From: Clostridiales bacterium
GTDB taxonomy: Bacteria > Bacillota > Clostridia > Saccharofermentanales > Saccharofermentanaceae
Reading direction: 5' to 3'
Assembly: GCA_003543635.1 (NCBI GenBank)
Contig: DNAE01000098.1
Span: 1-8,315 of the forward strand
DNA: 8,315 bases
Shown one piece after another: positions 1-5,815 of the stretch (position 1 is its first letter; each line of letters starts with the position of its first letter). Position numbers and translations under genes: made by a program. The notes below the pieces were generated by a model that saw only the letters and a list, made by a program, of their open reading frames with translations, had not been told where the DNA came from and ran no database searches.

Positions 1-338
1 TTCACGTTGGGGGACCAGTATGTGAGTCCCTTATAGATATCCCTGTCTTCGTGCTTGGAGAATTCGTTATACTTCGCACGCGCCTCGGTGGAGATAACAT
101 CACCGATCTCGTGCATCAGCTCCTTATCGAAGGTGGCACCGAGTCCTACGGACTGGGGGAAACTGGTGGCCGTACCGGCCCTGGCAACTCCGTGGAGTCC
201 CTCGTTCCACCAGTTATATTCAGGGATACCGAGACGTTCGATGGCGGGGGCATCGTAACGGAGCTGTGAGATCATCTCCGATACCGACATCTGATCGACG
301 AGCTTTGTCGCTTTTTCTCTTGCTTCTGTTCTGTTCAT
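1..338 (-). CDS. Glycoside hydrolase family 3 enzyme, N-terminal part (runs off window)
   Basis: The first 112 codons are present; the gene continues past the left edge. Reading from the ATG at 338 gives MNRTEAREKATKLVDQMSVS at the start, then the family 3 signature YNWWNEGLHGVARAG at about residues 41-55, FPQSVGLGATFD at 60-71, and DRDIYKGLTYWSPNV at the cut end. These blocks belong to the N-terminal TIM-barrel domain of GH3 beta-glucosidases and beta-xylosidases; the NWWNE-x-LHG form is common in the xylosidase-like branch. The nucleophile aspartate and the C-terminal domain lie outside the window. No signal peptide is visible, so a cytoplasmic enzyme acting on imported oligosaccharides is likely. 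An AGGAGA ribosome binding site (345-350) sits 6 bases before the ATG. The family is secure; the substrate (beta-xyloside or beta-glucoside) is not. Confidence 0.9.
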   Translation of the reverse strand, partial: MNRTEAREKATKLVDQMSVSEMISQLRYDAPAIERLGIPEYNWWNEGLHGVARAGTATSFPQSVGLGATFDKELMHEIGDVISTEARAKYNEFSKHEDRDIYKGLTYWSPNV

Positions 339-351
339 ATATTGTCTCCTC

Positions 352-390
352 AAATGTTGCTATTTACTTAACATATTTAGCAATTTTTGT
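352..390. promoter_or_regulatory. Candidate AraC-type operator, strong copy plus weak copy
   Basis: On the minus strand, 390 to 373 reads ACAAAAATTGCTAAATAT, which agrees with the two copies at 4946-4984 at 14 of 18 positions shared by all three. Exactly 21 bases further along the same strand, 369 to 352 reads AAGTAAATAGCAACATTT, a weak copy (10 of 18 against the 4967-4984 copy) that keeps the central GC in register. The strong copy fills the space between the -35 and -10 boxes of the regulator gene; the weak copy lies directly upstream of the hydrolase ribosome binding site. Binding by the adjacent regulator is inference. Confidence 0.5.
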
Positions 391-396
391 TATAAT
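368..396 (+). promoter_or_regulatory. Promoter of the AraC-family regulator gene
   Basis: TTAACA (368-373) and a perfect TATAAT (391-396) are separated by 17 bases, a near-consensus housekeeping sigma factor promoter facing the regulator gene. Transcription would begin near 403, leaving a leader of about 25 bases. The whole spacer is occupied by the candidate operator copy at 373-390, so occupancy should block RNA polymerase. No convincing promoter for the divergent hydrolase gene was found in the same gap. Confidence 0.7.
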
Positions 397-411
397 CCTC
401 GTTGAACCATA

Positions 412-420
412 AGAGGGAGG
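412..420 (+). promoter_or_regulatory. Ribosome binding site of the regulator gene
   Basis: GAGGGAGGT ends 7 bases before the ATG at 428 and fixes the start of the regulator. Confidence 0.8.
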
Positions 421-427
421 TTCACAT

Positions 428-1342
428 ATGGACTACGACTCGCCCGAAAGCTATCAACAGCCGATCCGGGACTTTATCAAACGTTATCTCGACGGAGAAA
501 ACGAGAATGTCGATTTCGTTCCCAAGAGTAACATGCGCATCTGGTACAACTACCAGGTGGAGGGTTACCCTCTTCATAAGCACAGCGCCCTTGAGGTCGT
601 GCTGCCGGTCGAGAACGGCTACAAGTATATTGCCGACGGAAGAAAGTTTCAGCTCAACATAGGAGACATCCTCTTTATTCCGCCCAACTGTCTTCACGAG
701 ATCGAGTGCGACACGGAAGGCAGCAGATTCATCTATTTGTTTGAGATAGGTTTCCTTAAGAACCTTTTCGACTACGGAGAGGTGGAAAAATTTCTTTCGG
801 AACCCCGTCTTGTCAACTCGAATACCTATCCCGATATCCATCAGAAGATCAGAAAGCTCTTTCTGGAGATCTCTGATATCTACTTCATGCATACGACCAA
901 GATCTGTGAGATGATCATCTTCTCAAAGCTGATCGAGGTCTTTGCCGTAATAGCCCAGGAGACCGGTACGGAGACGGCTGTCCACTTTGCCAATGATAAG
1001 CAGAGGGAGAACTTTTACAAGTTCAAGAGTCTTATCGACTACATCAATTCCCACTATATGGACAACCTCAGTCTGGAATATGCAGCGACCTTCGTCGGGT
1101 TCTCGAAGTTTCACTTCGCCAGACTGTTCAAGGAATTCACCGATTCATCCTTCTACGACTACCTGACCCACAGAAGGATCGTGGCGGCAAAAGCTTTGCT
1201 TGAGGATGATACATTATCCATAACCGATGTCGGTGAGCGGTGCGGTTTTACAAATCAGTCGACGTTCACGAGATGTTTCTCTTCCCACGTCAACATGACG
1301 CCTTCAAAGTACCGACAGCAGCTTAGACAATCTAAGAATTGA
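428..1342 (+). CDS. AraC-family transcriptional regulator with N-terminal cupin domain
   Basis: A 304-residue protein of the usual length for one-component AraC/XylS sugar regulators. The N-terminal half is a cupin ligand-binding domain: H50-x-H52-x3-E56, the strand run GRKFQLNIGDILFIPPNCLH (71-90) and H90 fit the cupin 1 and 2 motifs. The C-terminal third is the double helix-turn-helix domain: the first helix-turn-helix lies at about 214-240 (LSLEYAATFVGFSKFHFARL) and the second at about 263-296 (LSITDVGERCGFTNQSTFTR, then MTPSKYR), with the typical GF and F-x-R-x-F pattern. The ATG at 428 follows a strong GAGGGAGGT site (412-420). The gene diverges from a GH3 hydrolase and converges on the sugar ABC importer, so it probably controls both in response to a sugar. 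It appears to be autoregulated through the operator at 352-390. The family call is firm; the ligand is unknown. Confidence 0.93.
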   Translation: MDYDSPESYQQPIRDFIKRYLDGENENVDFVPKSNMRIWYNYQVEGYPLHKHSALEVVLPVENGYKYIADGRKFQLNIGDILFIPPNCLHEIECDTEGSRFIYLFEIGFLKNLFDYGEVEKFLSEPRLVNSNTYPDIHQKIRKLFLEISDIYFMHTTKICEMIIFSKLIEVFAVIAQETGTETAVHFANDKQRENFYKFKSLIDYINSHYMDNLSLEYAATFVGFSKFHFARLFKEFTDSSFYDYLTHRRIVAAKALLEDDTLSITDVGERCGFTNQSTFTRCFSSHVNMTPSKYRQQLRQSKN

Positions 1343-1380
1343 ATCCCTCTCTACTACTCTTATAAATACCTCGGAATCAT

Positions 1381-1404
1381 GCGGGAGCCCTTTGAGGCTC
1401 CCGC
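1381..1404. terminator. Hairpin in the convergent gap between regulator and permease 2 genes
   Basis: A perfect 9-bp GC-rich stem (GCGGGAGCC with GGCTCCCGC) closes a 6-base loop. It lies 38 bases after the regulator stop and 21 bases after the permease 2 stop on the other strand, so it probably serves both transcripts. The T-tracts are weak: AATCATTTT on the plus side, and only ATGATT on the minus side. Intrinsic termination is therefore likely but not textbook. Confidence 0.7.
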
Positions 1405-1425
1405 AATCATTTTCCAAAGTTTTGA

Positions 1426-2283
1426 TCAACCCTTTACTGATCCGAGAGCAACACCGGCAACGATGTACCTGGAAAGTATCAGGTAAACGATGATAAGAGG
1501 AAGAACGGTGATCGTAAGTCCGAGATAAATGGAACCGTACTCCGTCTTATAGATATCACCTCTAAGGAGCTGAACCATCTGGGGAAGAACCTTCTTCTCC
1601 TTAGCCGTCAGAAGGACGGAGGGCTCGAAGAGTCTGTTCCAGTTGGCAACGAAGGTGAAGATAGCCTGGGTTGCGATAGCGGGTTTCATGATGGGGAGAA
1701 CTATCCTGTTGAAAGTATAGAACTCTCCGGCGCCGTCGATCCTCGCAGACTCAACGATCTCGATGGAAAGGGAAGCCTGAAGGTACTGTCTCATGAAGAA
1801 TACCATCATGGGAGATGCGATGGCGGGAAGGATGAGCATAAGGCGGTTATTTGTAAGACCGAGCTGATATGCCATCTGATAGAAACCGATAAGGGTAACC
1901 TGTCCGGGGATCATCATGACACCCATGATGAAGCTGAAGAAGGGGCCCTTGAGCTTCCACTCGTATGCACTGATCGCATAAGCCGTCAAAGAAGAGAAGT
2001 AGACGGCAAGGATAGTGGCCGAAGTGGAGATGATAGCAGAGTTCATGAATCCTACGGAAGGCTTGAAGTCCTTACCCTGGAATACATGGATGTTCTGAGC
2101 AAGGTGTCCGGAAGGGAGAAGGCTCAGAGCGTGCTGCTGGATCTGAGGTGTGGATCTTGTAGAGTTGACGATCATTACCCAGAAGGGAAGGATACACATG
2201 ATGGCAATGATAATGCATACGATGTATATGATCGCCATGTATACAGGAGATTTTCTCTTTTTCAATGTACTAACTTCTGACAT
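1426..2283 (-). CDS. Sugar ABC transporter permease 2 (CUT1, MalG-like)
   Basis: A 285-residue membrane protein forming one half of the transmembrane channel of a carbohydrate importer. Hydrophobic segments are visible from the N-terminus (a TM run after the basic KKRK stretch) through to a final TM near ITVLPLIIVYLILSRYIVAG. The cytoplasmic EAA loop that docks the ATPase is clear: VESARIDGAGEFYTFNRIVL, followed by P-IMKPA. The C-terminus VALGSVKG is typical of MalG/LplC-type permeases. The start at 2283 was chosen over an in-frame ATG at 2301 because an AGGAGGT site (2291-2297) lies 7 bases before 2283 and nothing comparable precedes 2301. The stop of permease 1 is one base away, so the two are translationally linked. 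The protein pairs with permease 1 and the lipoprotein at 3433-4818. Confidence 0.93.
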   Translation of the reverse strand: MSEVSTLKKRKSPVYMAIIYIVCIIIAIMCILPFWVMIVNSTRSTPQIQQHALSLLPSGHLAQNIHVFQGKDFKPSVGFMNSAIISTSATILAVYFSSLTAYAISAYEWKLKGPFFSFIMGVMMIPGQVTLIGFYQMAYQLGLTNNRLMLILPAIASPMMVFFMRQYLQASLSIEIVESARIDGAGEFYTFNRIVLPIMKPAIATQAIFTFVANWNRLFEPSVLLTAKEKKVLPQMVQLLRGDIYKTEYGSIYLGLTITVLPLIIVYLILSRYIVAGVALGSVKG

Positions 2284-2284
2284 A

Positions 2285-3253
2285 TCAAATACCTCCTGCA
2301 AGGCGAGCTGCCTTTGCCTGCTGCTTCTTCATCTTCTTCATCTTTGCAACATCCTTGTCCCTGAGCAAATAGAACAGGAGCGAGGAGAATATAACGATGA
2401 TGACGAACATGATCATGCTGGCTGCAGCAGCCTTATTGTAAATGTAACTACCGGAGAACGCCTGATTGAAGATGAAGACGCTCGTGGTAAGTGTTGCGTT
2501 GTCGGGCTGGCCGTCGAGGAAACACTTGGGAATATCGAACATGTTGAGACCACCGATCAAGCTCGTAACGAGTGTGAAGAGCATGATAGTCCTGATACAA
2601 GGAAGTGTAATAAGGAAGAAGGTCTGAACTCTGTTTGCACCGTCGATCTCGGCAGCCTCGAAGATGGAGGGATCGATACCGATAACGCCGGAGATAAGTG
2701 TTACCATCGTATAACCAAACCACATCCAGAACTGGATGAAGGCAACGATGTTCTGTGCATTCGTCTTGTTGATAAGGTACTCAACGGGACCGGACTGGAT
2801 GTGCAACGATGTAAGGATATCGTTTACGGGACCAACGGGATAACCGAAGAGTGCACTGAAAAGGATAGCGATCGTAGCTGCCGTGATGATGTTGGGCATA
2901 TAGAACACTACCTTGAAGAATCCCATACCCTTGATCTTGCTTCTGTTATCCGTGAACCATGCGGTCAGGAGAAGAGCAAGTCCGAGCTGGGGAATGAAGT
3001 TCATGATCCAGATCTTGGCAGTATTGCCGAGAGCTGTTCTGAACGACTGTATATGTACTACATCTATAAAATTCTGAAATATATTTCCCTCTACCAGGCT
3101 CAGGTCCTTCGAATTAAGACCATGAAGGTTTGTGAAACCGATGAAGGTCGTATAGAGGATGGGATAGAGCTGGAATATAAGGAAAGCTACTACGAAAGGA
3201 ATAGAGAAGATATAGCCGTACTTTGTGTAGCTGACGCTTTTCTTTTTATTCAT
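2285..3253 (-). CDS. Sugar ABC transporter permease 1 (CUT1, MalF/LplB/UgpA-like)
   Basis: A 322-residue inner-membrane permease. The N-terminus MNKKKSVSYTKYGYIFSIPF leads straight into TM1 (IFSIPFVVAFLIFQLYPILY), the usual layout of MalF-type subunits in Gram-positives, which lack the long periplasmic domain of E. coli MalF. Further TMs include the segments around FYMPNIITAATIAILFSALF and MIMFVIIVIFSSLLFYLL. The EAA loop reads FEAAEIDGANRVQTFFLITL, then P. The start at 3253 (ATG) has AGAGG at 3263-3267; an alternative in-frame TTG at 3271 has no ribosome binding site and was rejected. The ORF ends one base before the permease 2 ATG, whose ribosome binding site lies inside this gene's last codons. 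A terminator hairpin separates it from the upstream binding-protein gene. Confidence 0.93.
   Translation of the reverse strand: MNKKKSVSYTKYGYIFSIPFVVAFLIFQLYPILYTTFIGFTNLHGLNSKDLSLVEGNIFQNFIDVVHIQSFRTALGNTAKIWIMNFIPQLGLALLLTAWFTDNRSKIKGMGFFKVVFYMPNIITAATIAILFSALFGYPVGPVNDILTSLHIQSGPVEYLINKTNAQNIVAFIQFWMWFGYTMVTLISGVIGIDPSIFEAAEIDGANRVQTFFLITLPCIRTIMLFTLVTSLIGGLNMFDIPKCFLDGQPDNATLTTSVFIFNQAFSGSYIYNKAAAASMIMFVIIVIFSSLLFYLLRDKDVAKMKKMKKQQAKAARLAGGI
2291..2297 (-). promoter_or_regulatory. Ribosome binding site that sets the permease 2 start
   Basis: AGGAGGT on the minus strand, 7 bases before the ATG at 2283 and inside the end of the permease 1 gene. It supports the 2283 start over the upstream ATG at 2301. 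Confidence 0.85.
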
Positions 3254-3262
3254 AACAATCGC

Positions 3263-3267
3263 CTCTG
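3263..3267 (-). promoter_or_regulatory. Ribosome binding site that sets the permease 1 start
   Basis: AGAGG on the minus strand, 9 bases before the ATG at 3253. It lies after the alternative TTG start at 3271, so it can serve only the ATG. It is weaker than the AGGAGG of the binding-protein gene, in keeping with lower permease synthesis. Confidence 0.65.
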
Positions 3268-3311
3268 ACAAAATTGAAAAATCCGCTTAAAAAATTGGAG
3301 TTTTTTGCATA

Positions 3312-3360
3312 GAAAAAGCGGCTCCGGAATAAAGAGTTTAATTCAATTTTCCGGAGCCGC
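3312..3360 (-). terminator. Intrinsic terminator between binding-protein and permease genes
   Basis: On the minus strand a perfect 10-bp stem (GCGGCTCCGG at 3360-3351 with CCGGAGCCGC at 3327-3318), extendable by two A-T pairs, closes a 19-base AT-rich loop and is followed at once by TTTTTC (3317-3312). It lies 73 bases beyond the binding-protein stop and about 60 bases before the permease 1 ATG. Known sugar ABC operons often have such a partial terminator or stabilising hairpin here, giving much more binding protein than permease. No separate promoter for the permeases was recognised downstream of it. Confidence 0.85.
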
Positions 3361-3432
3361 CTCCTAAGTGCAATCAGTAATTTAAGTATCTAAGTACTTA
3401 TTAACTACATGATAGATTTGTTTGGTCTTCTA

Positions 3433-4818
3433 TTATACAGATACGTTGAGGTTGTCACCAACGTTGGTTCTGAAGTCAGCGATAGCAGCATCTCTGTCCT
3501 TCTCACCAGCTGCATACTGTCTGACCTGGTCACGCCAGTAGCTGTTGATGGTCTCATCATACTGTGTAAGGTTGGAACCGTTAGCATATTCGTTAGCGGG
3601 AACGAATACGTCGAACATGTTCTGGCCGCCGAGGAAGTCGAGAGTTCCATCGGACATCTCCATTACCGTACCGGAAGCAACAGAGTCCTTAGTACCGCCT
3701 TCGCCATTGAGTGTGCCGTTAGCCCACATATACTGAAGTCCGTTCTCTGTGCAGTCAAGTGTGATCCACTCGATGATCTGGCCAACAGCTTCCTTGTTCT
3801 CGGAATCCTTGTTGGCAAGGAGCCATGTGCCGCCCCAGAAGAAACCTACGGGAGGAGGACAAACTGCCCAGTCACCATATGTTCCCTGTCCTTCTGCGAA
3901 GGAGCTTACTACGTTACCATCTTCGTCTGTGGAACCGGAGTTACCAACCATGACGTAGTTGATAAGCCAAGCGGGACCGAAGAAACCGAATACGGGCTTC
4001 TCGCCTACGCCTGCCATGTCAGCATACCATGCATCTGTCCAGTCCTGAGTATCGTTGGACCAGCCGTTAGCCTTAAGGTTAGCGGAGATGTCAAGGAAAG
4101 CCTCTCTCTTAGGATCGATGTTAAGAGCACCGTCTACGACCCAGCCCTCGTCGGAGCTGTTCTCAACTGCGTGCCAAACGTCACCGTCACCGGAAACGAT
4201 AGCGATTCCGTTATCAGCAAGAGTAGCTGCTGCTTCCCAGAACTTATCCCAGCTCTGTGTACCTGCACCGATTGCTGCGCCGACTGTATCGGGATCATCA
4301 GAACCGAATGCCTGGATAGCGAGGGATCTTCTGTAGATGAAAGCACCGCCGGTAGCCTGATATCCGAGACCAACAACCTTACCGTCGGAAGGTCTTGTTC
4401 CGATATCTACGGAATACTGAGCGATCTTTGCTGCTTCGATCTCAGCTGCTGTGTCGAGTCCGAGATCATCATAGGGTGCTGCAAACTCGCAAGCATCGCC
4501 CTGAGTATACTTAAGAACGAAAGCGGACTCAGCGCAATAGAAGTCAGGAGCGTCTTCACCGCCTGCTGCAAGAGCTGCGTCAAGAGCGGGCTGGTACTCA
4601 CCGTTTGTTGTAGCGATGATGGTAGGAACTACCTCATACTGCTCAGCAAAATCGGGATGAAGTTCCATGAACTTATTAACCATGTTGGGAACTTCGTCTG
4701 TGAATGTCCAAAGGTTAATTGTCTTCTTACCTGAACTGTTGCCGCTTTCCTTCGTACATGCTGTAACAACACCTGCCAACATGCAGAAACAGAGCATACC
4801 TGCAACTAATTTCTTCAT
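3433..4818 (-). CDS. Sugar ABC transporter substrate-binding lipoprotein (family 1)
   Basis: A 461-residue extracellular solute-binding protein. MKKLVAGMLCFCMLAGVVTAC is a lipoprotein signal peptide: KK, a hydrophobic core, and the lipobox VTAC with the lipidated cysteine at 21; a low-complexity linker (TKESGNSSGKK) follows. The mature protein begins INLWTFTDEVPNMVNKFME, the typical first strand and helix of SBP_bac_1 sugar-binding proteins, and is rich in Trp and Asp/Asn as expected for a carbohydrate-binding cleft. It captures the sugar outside the membrane and delivers it to the two permeases. The ATG at 4818 follows AGGAGG (4831-4826). Two stops in a row end the gene (TAATAG on the minus strand). 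Control is probably by the 21-base direct repeat at 4946-4984. The ligand cannot be read from sequence; an oligosaccharide is likely given the long (CUT1) form and the GH3 neighbour. Confidence 0.95.
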   Translation of the reverse strand: MKKLVAGMLCFCMLAGVVTACTKESGNSSGKKTINLWTFTDEVPNMVNKFMELHPDFAEQYEVVPTIIATTNGEYQPALDAALAAGGEDAPDFYCAESAFVLKYTQGDACEFAAPYDDLGLDTAAEIEAAKIAQYSVDIGTRPSDGKVVGLGYQATGGAFIYRRSLAIQAFGSDDPDTVGAAIGAGTQSWDKFWEAAATLADNGIAIVSGDGDVWHAVENSSDEGWVVDGALNIDPKREAFLDISANLKANGWSNDTQDWTDAWYADMAGVGEKPVFGFFGPAWLINYVMVGNSGSTDEDGNVVSSFAEGQGTYGDWAVCPPPVGFFWGGTWLLANKDSENKEAVGQIIEWITLDCTENGLQYMWANGTLNGEGGTKDSVASGTVMEMSDGTLDFLGGQNMFDVFVPANEYANGSNLTQYDETINSYWRDQVRQYAAGEKDRDAAIADFRTNVGDNLNVSV

Positions 4819-4825
4819 AGTTTTT

Positions 4826-4831
4826 CCTCCT
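4826..4831 (-). promoter_or_regulatory. Ribosome binding site of the binding-protein gene
   Basis: A perfect AGGAGG on the minus strand, 7 bases before the ATG at 4818, consistent with high expression of the binding protein. Confidence 0.85.
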
Positions 4832-4872
4832 GGTTTGTTTGGATTGTGTAAAACTTTTTTCTAGTTTTTGTT

Positions 4873-4906
4873 AAAACTAACTAAAATCTGGCCGGAAATT
4901 AGTTTT
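4873..4906 (-). other. Possible hairpin in the 5' leader of the binding-protein mRNA
   Basis: On the minus strand AAAACTAA (4906-4899) and TTAGTTTT (4880-4873) form a perfect 8-bp inverted repeat with an 18-base loop. If transcription starts near 4909 it would lie at the very 5' end of the message, where a stem can protect RNA from decay. The stem is AT-rich and could be chance. Confidence 0.3.
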
Positions 4907-4915
4907 CACAATCAC

Positions 4916-4921
4916 ATAATA
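4916..4921 (-). promoter_or_regulatory. Candidate -10 box of the binding-protein promoter, without a -35 box
   Basis: TATTAT on the minus strand. At a 17-base distance upstream (4944-4939) the sequence is AAGAAA, nothing like TTGACA. The direct-repeat operator begins 24 bases upstream of this box, about where an AraC-type activator sits when it replaces a -35 contact. Transcription would begin near 4909, giving a leader of about 90 bases. Confidence 0.5.
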
Positions 4922-4945
4922 CACAATTGCCACAAAGATTTCTTT

Positions 4946-4984
4946 ACAAATCTTGCTAATTTTCATACAAATATTGCTAACTTT
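4946..4984. promoter_or_regulatory. Candidate AraC-type operator: 18-base direct repeat at 21-base spacing
   Basis: ACAAATCTTGCTAATTTT (4946-4963) and ACAAATATTGCTAACTTT (4967-4984) match at 16 of 18 positions and their starts are 21 bases apart, two helical turns. Direct half-sites at this spacing are known for AraC-family activators (araI1-araI2 of the arabinose operon). With transcription starting near 4909 the copies would cover about -37 to -54 and -58 to -75, a class II activator position. The same pair also lies upstream of the divergent yesL-like gene. Confidence 0.65.
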
Positions 4985-5014
4985 CGCACATTTCACAAAA
5001 ACGATTGATTTTTT

Positions 5015-5044
5015 TACCAAGATTATCGTCAGAAATGATATATT
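5015..5044 (+). promoter_or_regulatory. Weak candidate promoter for the yesL-like gene
   Basis: TTACCA (5015-5020) and TATATT (5039-5044) are 18 bases apart, leaving a short leader before the ATG at 5074. The region is AT-rich and other pairings are possible. Confidence 0.35.
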
Positions 5045-5059
5045 TAATAAAGATTTTTG

Positions 5060-5068
5060 AAGGGGTGA
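5060..5068 (+). promoter_or_regulatory. Ribosome binding site that sets the yesL-like start
   Basis: AAGGGGTGA ends 5 bases before the ATG at 5074. An earlier in-frame start codon at 5005 has no such site. Confidence 0.8.
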
Positions 5069-5073
5069 TTTCT

Positions 5074-5736
5074 ATGGCTTCAGGCTTCTTTAAACAAACA
5101 AATCCTGCCATGAGGTTCCTTACCGGTCTTTGCGATCTCATGGTCACGAATCTTCTTTTTATAATTACGTGTATACCGGTATTCACCATAGGAGCGTCCC
5201 TATGCTCCCTCTATAAGATCGCAGCGGAGATCAAGAGGGGCGAGGAAGTATTCCTCTTCCAGGACTACTTTAAGACCTTCGCCTCCTGCTTCAAGAAGGC
5301 AACCTTGCTTTGGGTGCCGCTTCTGGTGATCGATTCTTTCCTGGCTTATGAGCTTTACCTGCTCTACTATGTCCTCCCGGAGCAGTACCAGCTTCTCCAG
5401 TACCCTATTATCTTTGTATTGTTTATTTCTTTATTTATAGTCATTTATTCCTTCCCCCTCATGGCCCTTTTCGAGAACAGCCTCAAGGGGACGGTGATCA
5501 ATGCCTTCAAGATAGGACTCGTCTCCTTCCCCACCACCATATTCATCATGGTGATGCACATCCTTATCTTTGTGCTCTTTATCAACGGAAGCATCGTTTC
5601 CATAGTGATACTCAGCATCTATATGTTCTTCGGCTTTACCCTTACGGCCCTTGTGACCTTCATCTTCATGGATAAGGCCATGGACAGGATCCCGGACTAC
5701 AAGAGATCCAAGGAGATATTGGACGAAGAGGATTAA
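5074..5736 (+). CDS. YesL-family (DUF624) membrane protein
   Basis: A 220-residue integral membrane protein. The N-terminus carries the family pattern: a short aromatic and basic segment (GFFKQTNPAMRFLTGLCDLM), then a TM run LLFIITCIPVFTIGASLCSL with the characteristic C-x-P-x-x-T-x-GAS sequence. About four more hydrophobic segments follow, and the C-terminus is the charged MDRIPDYKRSKEILDEED. YesL-like proteins occur next to CUT1 oligosaccharide importers of the LplABC/YtcQP type (the Bacillus subtilis yes cluster), but their exact role is not established; an accessory function in transport is assumed. It is divergent from the binding-protein gene, with which it shares the gap containing the 21-base direct repeat, so co-regulation is plausible. 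The start at 5074 was chosen for its ribosome binding site. The family call is confident; the function is open. Confidence 0.85.
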   Translation: MASGFFKQTNPAMRFLTGLCDLMVTNLLFIITCIPVFTIGASLCSLYKIAAEIKRGEEVFLFQDYFKTFASCFKKATLLWVPLLVIDSFLAYELYLLYYVLPEQYQLLQYPIIFVLFISLFIVIYSFPLMALFENSLKGTVINAFKIGLVSFPTTIFIMVMHILIFVLFINGSIVSIVILSIYMFFGFTLTALVTFIFMDKAMDRIPDYKRSKEILDEED

Positions 5737-5755
5737 TAGGATATCCGGCAAATCA

Positions 5756-5783
5756 AAGGGACCATCCGTTCGGGTGGTCCCTT
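5756..5783. terminator. Bidirectional terminator between yesL-like and transketolase genes
   Basis: A 10-bp stem with one T-G pair (GGGACCATCC at 5758-5767 with GGGTGGTCCC at 5772-5781), extended by two A-T pairs, closes a GTTC tetraloop. On the plus strand it ends in TTATTG; on the minus strand in TTTGATTT. It lies 19 bases after the yesL-like stop and 32 bases after the transketolase stop, so it can end both transcripts. Confidence 0.85.
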
Positions 5784-5815
5784 ATTGTCGATCTATCTCC
5801 TTTATATTGAGGGCA

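Noticed and set aside
2284..2301. Upstream ATG at 2301 as the start of permease 2
   Set aside because: No ribosome binding site precedes it and it would overlap the end of permease 1; the ATG at 2283 has AGGAGGT at the right distance.
2150..3268. Plus-strand open frame (372 codons) antisense to the permease 1 gene
   Set aside because: It has no ribosome binding site, gives an unlikely Asp/Glu/Cys-rich composition, and overlaps the two permeases, which carry clear EAA motifs.
3254..3271. TTG at 3271 as the start of permease 1
   Set aside because: There is no purine-rich site upstream of it; the ATG at 3253 has AGAGG nine bases away and gives the usual MNKKK-type N-terminus.
3391..3400. Palindrome TAAGTACTTA after the binding-protein stop
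   Set aside because: A short AT-rich palindrome in a 3' untranslated region next to a far stronger terminator; no partner copy elsewhere in the window was seen.
3409..4734. Long plus-strand open frame (441 codons) antisense to the binding-protein gene
   Set aside because: It mirrors the codons of the well-supported lipoprotein gene, has no ribosome binding site, and its Cys/Ser/Val-rich product resembles no family.
4897..4913. Possible catabolite-repression (cre-like) site TGAAAACTAATTTC on the minus strand near the inferred start of the binding-protein transcript
   Set aside because: It lacks the central CG and symmetric halves expected of CcpA sites; the match is too weak to annotate.
5005..5073. 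Longer form of the yesL-like protein starting at 5005
   Set aside because: The extra 23 residues come from AT-rich promoter sequence; AAGGGGTGA and family length both favour the ATG at 5074.
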